Assembly: GCA_017534025.1 (NCBI GenBank)
Contig: JAFWDF010000017.1
Coordinates: 1 to 24,873, forward strand
Source: Bacillota bacterium
GTDB lineage: Bacteria; Bacillota; Clostridia; Peptostreptococcales; Anaerovoracaceae
Direction: 5' to 3'
DNA: 24,873 nt
Shown here: positions 22,281 through 24,873 of the stretch, one piece after another
How the letters are laid out: each line of letters starts with the position of its first letter
Position numbering within the stretch: position 1 is the first letter of the stretch
Position numbers and translations under genes: made by a program
The notes under the pieces: generated by a model
What the model was told of the DNA's origin: nothing
What the model saw: only the letters and a program-made list of their open reading frames with translations
Database searches by the model: none

Positions 22281-23528
22281 ATGAGTACCAGAAAGTCCAG
22301 AAATCGATTTCGAATTTTCAGAGCACTTGTGATCTGTATTATTGTGGTACTGGCAATCGGTGCCGCAGGGTATGCAGTGGGAACCAGACTGTTTGACCAC
22401 CACGGAATCGTGTATATTAATTCCGGTTACTCTGATTCCGAACGGGAGCCGATGGAGAATGTGCTGGATAAAAGCGAGGATGAGGAAACAGAAGACGCGG
22501 ACGTCGCAGCTGTTTTAAAGGACATGACGCTTCATGAAAAGGTTTCGCAGATGTTCGTGACCTCACCGGAGGCGCTGACCGGCATTAAAACCGCGGTGCA
22601 GGCGGGATCCACTACGCAGACCTGCCTGGAAAAGTATCCGACTGGCGGCCTGGCTTACGCGGAGAAAAATTTTGAAGATGAAGAGCAGACAAAGACGATG
22701 CTGGATAACACCCAGCAGTATGCGCTGCAGCGCAGCGGTATCCGTCTGCTGATCGTGACTCCGGCGGAAAGCGGAGGGATTCAGATTGGCGAAGATAATC
22801 AGAAGGCTTCGATTCCGATTTCGTATTTCCCTGCAGACAGTACGGCGGACGCCGGTATTGCCTCGATGACGGAAGAGGAAATCAGTGAAAAATATCTGGA
22901 TTCCCTGAAGACACAGCTGAACGGCCGGACGAAGATCGCGGTGGCGCGCAATCTCATTATTAATGATGTGGACGGCCAGGCGGTATCGGTTTCCAGAGAC
23001 TGGATCCGGGATATTCTCCGGAATGATCTCGGCTACAGCGGTGTTGTCATGACGGAAGATCTCAGCCTTCTGGCTGCTTCGGACGGCTCATCGGTTTCCG
23101 ATCTCGCCCTGAGTGCGATTCGCGCAGGCGCCGACCTGGTTTATACCGGCAAGGATCTGCAGGCGGCGGTACAGGCGGTGGAAGCCGCAGTGAGCAGCGG
23201 TTCCATTACCGAGGAAATGATCGATCAGAGTGTAACGCGGATTCTGTCCCTGAAAAACGAGTACGGTATGATCAGCCTGACGGAAAAGACGTATGAAGGC
23301 AGCGGCGAACTCGATGCTTCGGAGCAGGCGGCGAACAATACGCAGGAACAGGCAGCGGCGGATAATGCCAATAACAAGAAAAATAACGGCGGCAATAATT
23401 CCGGCAGCAATCTGCCGGAGGGTGTTGTGGATGATAATGCTTCCGGAGGGAAAAACTCCAACACCGGCAGTGCCGGCATCGAAGGACTGGTGGATGATCC
23501 GGTGCAATCCGGAAACGCAGCCGGATAA
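22281..23528 (+). CDS. Membrane-anchored GH3-like protein, probably inactive
   Basis: This 415-aa protein has one N-terminal membrane anchor (about 13-34), a linker, a domain related to the N-terminal TIM barrel of family 3 glycoside hydrolases / NagZ (about 75-335), and a low-complexity Asn/Gly/Ser-rich tail (345-415). MTLHEKVSQMF, YPTGGLAY, IRLLIVTPAESGG and the block WIRDILRNDLGYSGVVMTEDLSL match NagZ in order. However, the KHFPGHG...DSH catalytic loop is absent, and the nucleophile position (Asp in TD or SDD) is Glu259 in TED. The domain is therefore likely non-catalytic, perhaps binding peptidoglycan sugars. ATG 22281 is chosen because AAGGAGA sits 9 nt upstream; the frame opens earlier at 22233 without a good site. 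Confidence 0.82.
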   Translation: MSTRKSRNRFRIFRALVICIIVVLAIGAAGYAVGTRLFDHHGIVYINSGYSDSEREPMENVLDKSEDEETEDADVAAVLKDMTLHEKVSQMFVTSPEALTGIKTAVQAGSTTQTCLEKYPTGGLAYAEKNFEDEEQTKTMLDNTQQYALQRSGIRLLIVTPAESGGIQIGEDNQKASIPISYFPADSTADAGIASMTEEEISEKYLDSLKTQLNGRTKIAVARNLIINDVDGQAVSVSRDWIRDILRNDLGYSGVVMTEDLSLLAASDGSSVSDLALSAIRAGADLVYTGKDLQAAVQAVEAAVSSGSITEEMIDQSVTRILSLKNEYGMISLTEKTYEGSGELDASEQAANNTQEQAAADNANNKKNNGGNNSGSNLPEGVVDDNASGGKNSNTGSAGIEGLVDDPVQSGNAAG

Positions 23529-23564
23529 CAGCCGGCTGTTCAAGAGGGGGAAACATCGTATTTC

Positions 23565-24494
23565 ATGAACATACTATTACATTTTATTATTCTGATAGCA
23601 GGCTTCGTTCTGCTGATTAAAGGAGCCGATCTGTTTGTAGAAGGGGCTTCGGGCATTGCGGCCAGGTTTGGTATATCGGAACTTGTGATCGGGCTGACTA
23701 TTGTTGCCATGGGGACCAGCGCACCGGAAGCGGCCGTGAGCATTGCCGGTGCATTCAAGGGCAATGCCGACATTTCCATAGGGAATGTTCTGGGAAGCAA
23801 TATTATGAATGTGCTGGTGATTCTCGGTATTACAGCGACGATTGTGACGATTGCGGTAGGCAGGTCGACGATCCGTTATGAGATGCCGTTTATGATTGCC
23901 GTAACGGTTTTATTCGGCGCATTGGGTTTGGATGGTGTGATCAGCCGGATCGACGGGGTCATTCTCTGGGCAGCCTTTATCGTATATATGATTTATCTGT
24001 TCCGGATGGCGAGAAACGGAGAGGCGGACGCACCGGAAGGCGTGAAGGAAAAACCGTTGAAAATCATGATCCCGAAGACGATCTTCGGTGTCGTTATGAT
24101 TGTGCTGGGAAGTGATTTTGCGGTGGACGCCGCCAGCGCCATTGCAGAAACCTTCGGCATGAGTGAGCGGTTTATAGGGCTGACTATCGTTGCACTGGGA
24201 ACGTCCCTGCCGGAGCTGGCCACCTCTGTCACAGCGGCAAGAAAGGGAAATGCGGATATCGCGATCGGCAATATCGTGGGCAGCAATCTGTTCAATATTC
24301 TGTTCGTTATCGGCACGTCATCCCTGATTATACCGATTCGTTTTGCCGAGAGTTTCCGGACGGACTGTCTGGTAGCCCTGGGAGCTGCAGTACTGCTTTT
24401 CCTGTGCTGTTTCCGGACACGCCAGCTGTCCCGCTGGACCGGACTGCTCATGCTGGCATGCTACGGAGTATACTTTGCAGTTTTTCTTTTGTAA
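23565..24494 (+). CDS. CaCA-family calcium/sodium antiporter (YrbG-like)
   Basis: This 309-aa integral membrane protein is built of two inverted halves. Each carries the ion-binding alpha-repeat: GLTIVAMGTSAPE (43-55) with KGNADISIGNVLGSN, and GLTIVALGTSLPE (about 205-217) with KGNADIAIGNIVGSN. The hydrophilic linker (about 145-170) separates the halves. It probably exchanges Na+ or H+ against Ca2+ across the cytoplasmic membrane. ATG 23565 is 14 nt after GAGGGGG, a rather long spacing, with no better start visible. A strong terminator follows directly. Confidence 0.94.
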   Translation: MNILLHFIILIAGFVLLIKGADLFVEGASGIAARFGISELVIGLTIVAMGTSAPEAAVSIAGAFKGNADISIGNVLGSNIMNVLVILGITATIVTIAVGRSTIRYEMPFMIAVTVLFGALGLDGVISRIDGVILWAAFIVYMIYLFRMARNGEADAPEGVKEKPLKIMIPKTIFGVVMIVLGSDFAVDAASAIAETFGMSERFIGLTIVALGTSLPELATSVTAARKGNADIAIGNIVGSNLFNILFVIGTSSLIIPIRFAESFRTDCLVALGAAVLLFLCCFRTRQLSRWTGLLMLACYGVYFAVFLL

Positions 24495-24499
24495 AAATG

Positions 24500-24546
24500 A
24501 AAAAGCTGCTGCACAAAACATGTGTTGTTCAGTGCAGCAGCTTTTT
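24500..24546 (+). terminator. Terminator after the antiporter gene
   Basis: AAAAAGCTGCTGCAC (24500-24514) and GTGCAGCAGCTTTTT (24532-24546) form a perfect 15-bp stem with a 17-nt loop, ending in a T-run. It is a sequence relative of the hairpin at 24775-24821. Confidence 0.92.
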
Positions 24547-24774
24547 TCTGCTAATAAAGATGAGAAGGTCCGGCGATCAGTCGGTTAGCAACGCCGAACT
24601 ACTGGTTTAAGAGGTGATCATTGGACCTTTCATGAAGATTTAAAAGGAAATGTCCACTGTGGTGGACATTTGCAGCAAATTAAAGTGAAAAGGTCCAATG
24701 ATCAGCCGCTGGGAGCGGTTGTTGATTTGTCCCCGGCGCTGATCATTGAAAATCTCCTCCAGCTTTTAAAGGTA
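24547..24774. repeat. Palindromic repeat cluster in the intergenic region
   Basis: This gene-free stretch contains alternating copies of one element: AAGGTCCGGCGATCA (24565-24579, variant), TGATCATTGGACCTT (24615-24629, inverted), AAGGTCCAATGATCA (24690-24704), and a partial TGATCATTG (24740-24748, inverted). Neighbouring copies can pair in alternative ways. A separate perfect 10-bp hairpin, AAATGTCCAC/GTGGACATTT, sits at 24648-24671. I see no supported gene in it. Confidence 0.6.
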
Positions 24775-24821
24775 AAGGGGCTGTTGCACGTGACATCGAT
24801 TGTTAAGTGCAACAGCCCCTT
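24775..24821 (-). terminator. Hairpin downstream of tRNA-Ser, probable terminator
   Basis: AAGGGGCTGTTGCAC (24775-24789) and GTGCAACAGCCCCTT (24807-24821) form a 15-bp stem with a 17-nt loop, 4 bp beyond the 3' end of the minus-strand tRNA. The T-run on that side is interrupted (TTTACCTTT). Confidence 0.65.
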
Positions 24822-24825
24822 GTTA

Positions 24826-24873
24826 TGGCGGAAGCGGTGGGATTCGAACCCACGAGCCCTTGCGGACTACCGC
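24826..24873 (-). tRNA. tRNA-Ser, 3' part only (window edge)
   Basis: Reading the minus strand towards 24826 gives part of a long variable arm, a T arm GTGGG-TTCGAAT-CCCAC, acceptor strand CGCTTCC, discriminator G and encoded CCA. The long variable arm with G73 points to serine rather than leucine. The anticodon lies outside the window. Confidence 0.85.

Noticed and set aside
24547..24774. CRISPR array or leader peptides in the terminal intergenic region
   Set aside because: The repeats alternate in orientation at uneven spacing, unlike CRISPR. Very short frames with ATGATC starts arise from the palindrome itself.

Overview
The window looks like chromosome from a Gram-positive anaerobe of the Bacillota, most likely class Clostridia. 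The evidence is purine-rich Shine-Dalgarno sites close to AGGAGG, sigma-A type promoters, hairpin-plus-T-run terminators, a DUF2975/YozG-like pair, a DUF815 ATPase, a Bacillota-type DinB, and an oxygen-sensitive style of metallocofactor genes. I cannot place it to genus. Base composition is roughly balanced to slightly GC-rich in genes and clearly AT-rich at several promoters.

Layout. 1-1025 (minus) is the 5' part of a drug-efflux type MFS transporter that runs off the left edge. Divergent from it, a consensus promoter drives glyA (1281-2522) and a DUF815 AAA+ ATPase (2536-3783). Convergent to these is a minus-strand pair: an XRE regulator (4624-5001) followed by an orphan ModA-like lipoprotein (3792-4607). 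Rightwards again come a DUF1292-like small protein (5212-5613), a terminator, DNA polymerase IV (5696-6943), NH3-dependent NAD synthetase (6995-7765, own terminator), a DUF2975 membrane protein with its small XRE partner (7973-9195), and tRNA-Val(GAC) (9311-9386, own terminator).

Central island, about 9.5-17.6 kb. An AT-rich promoter full of inverted repeats and a structured leader precede seven tightly packed genes. First come a nitrogenase Fe-protein-like reductase and two nitrogenase component-1-like subunits (NifH-, NifD- and NifK-like). They are followed, with a 4-nt overlap, by hypF, hypC, hypD and hypE, a complete set for making the Fe(CN)2CO unit of [NiFe] hydrogenases. No hydrogenase structural genes, no hypA/hypB and no classical nif biosynthesis genes lie in the window. 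The translational coupling of a nitrogenase-like reductase to an Fe-CN-CO assembly line is the best candidate here for an undescribed system. Two hypotheses follow: the complex may use an Fe(CN)2CO-type centre, or it may supply an ingredient such as CO to HypCDEF.

Right part. After a terminator there is an alpha/beta hydrolase, a membrane-anchored MurF-like ligase, an atypical D-Ala-D-Ala ligase family protein whose Shine-Dalgarno is separated from the start codon by a GC-rich hairpin, a cysteine-rich YkgJ-like protein, a 76-aa unknown, a membrane-anchored GH3-like protein that appears to lack the catalytic residues, and a CaCA-family Na+/Ca2+ antiporter. The last 330 bp hold two related hairpins with compensatory base changes, a cluster of palindromic repeats between them, and the 3' end of a minus-strand tRNA-Ser cut by the window edge.
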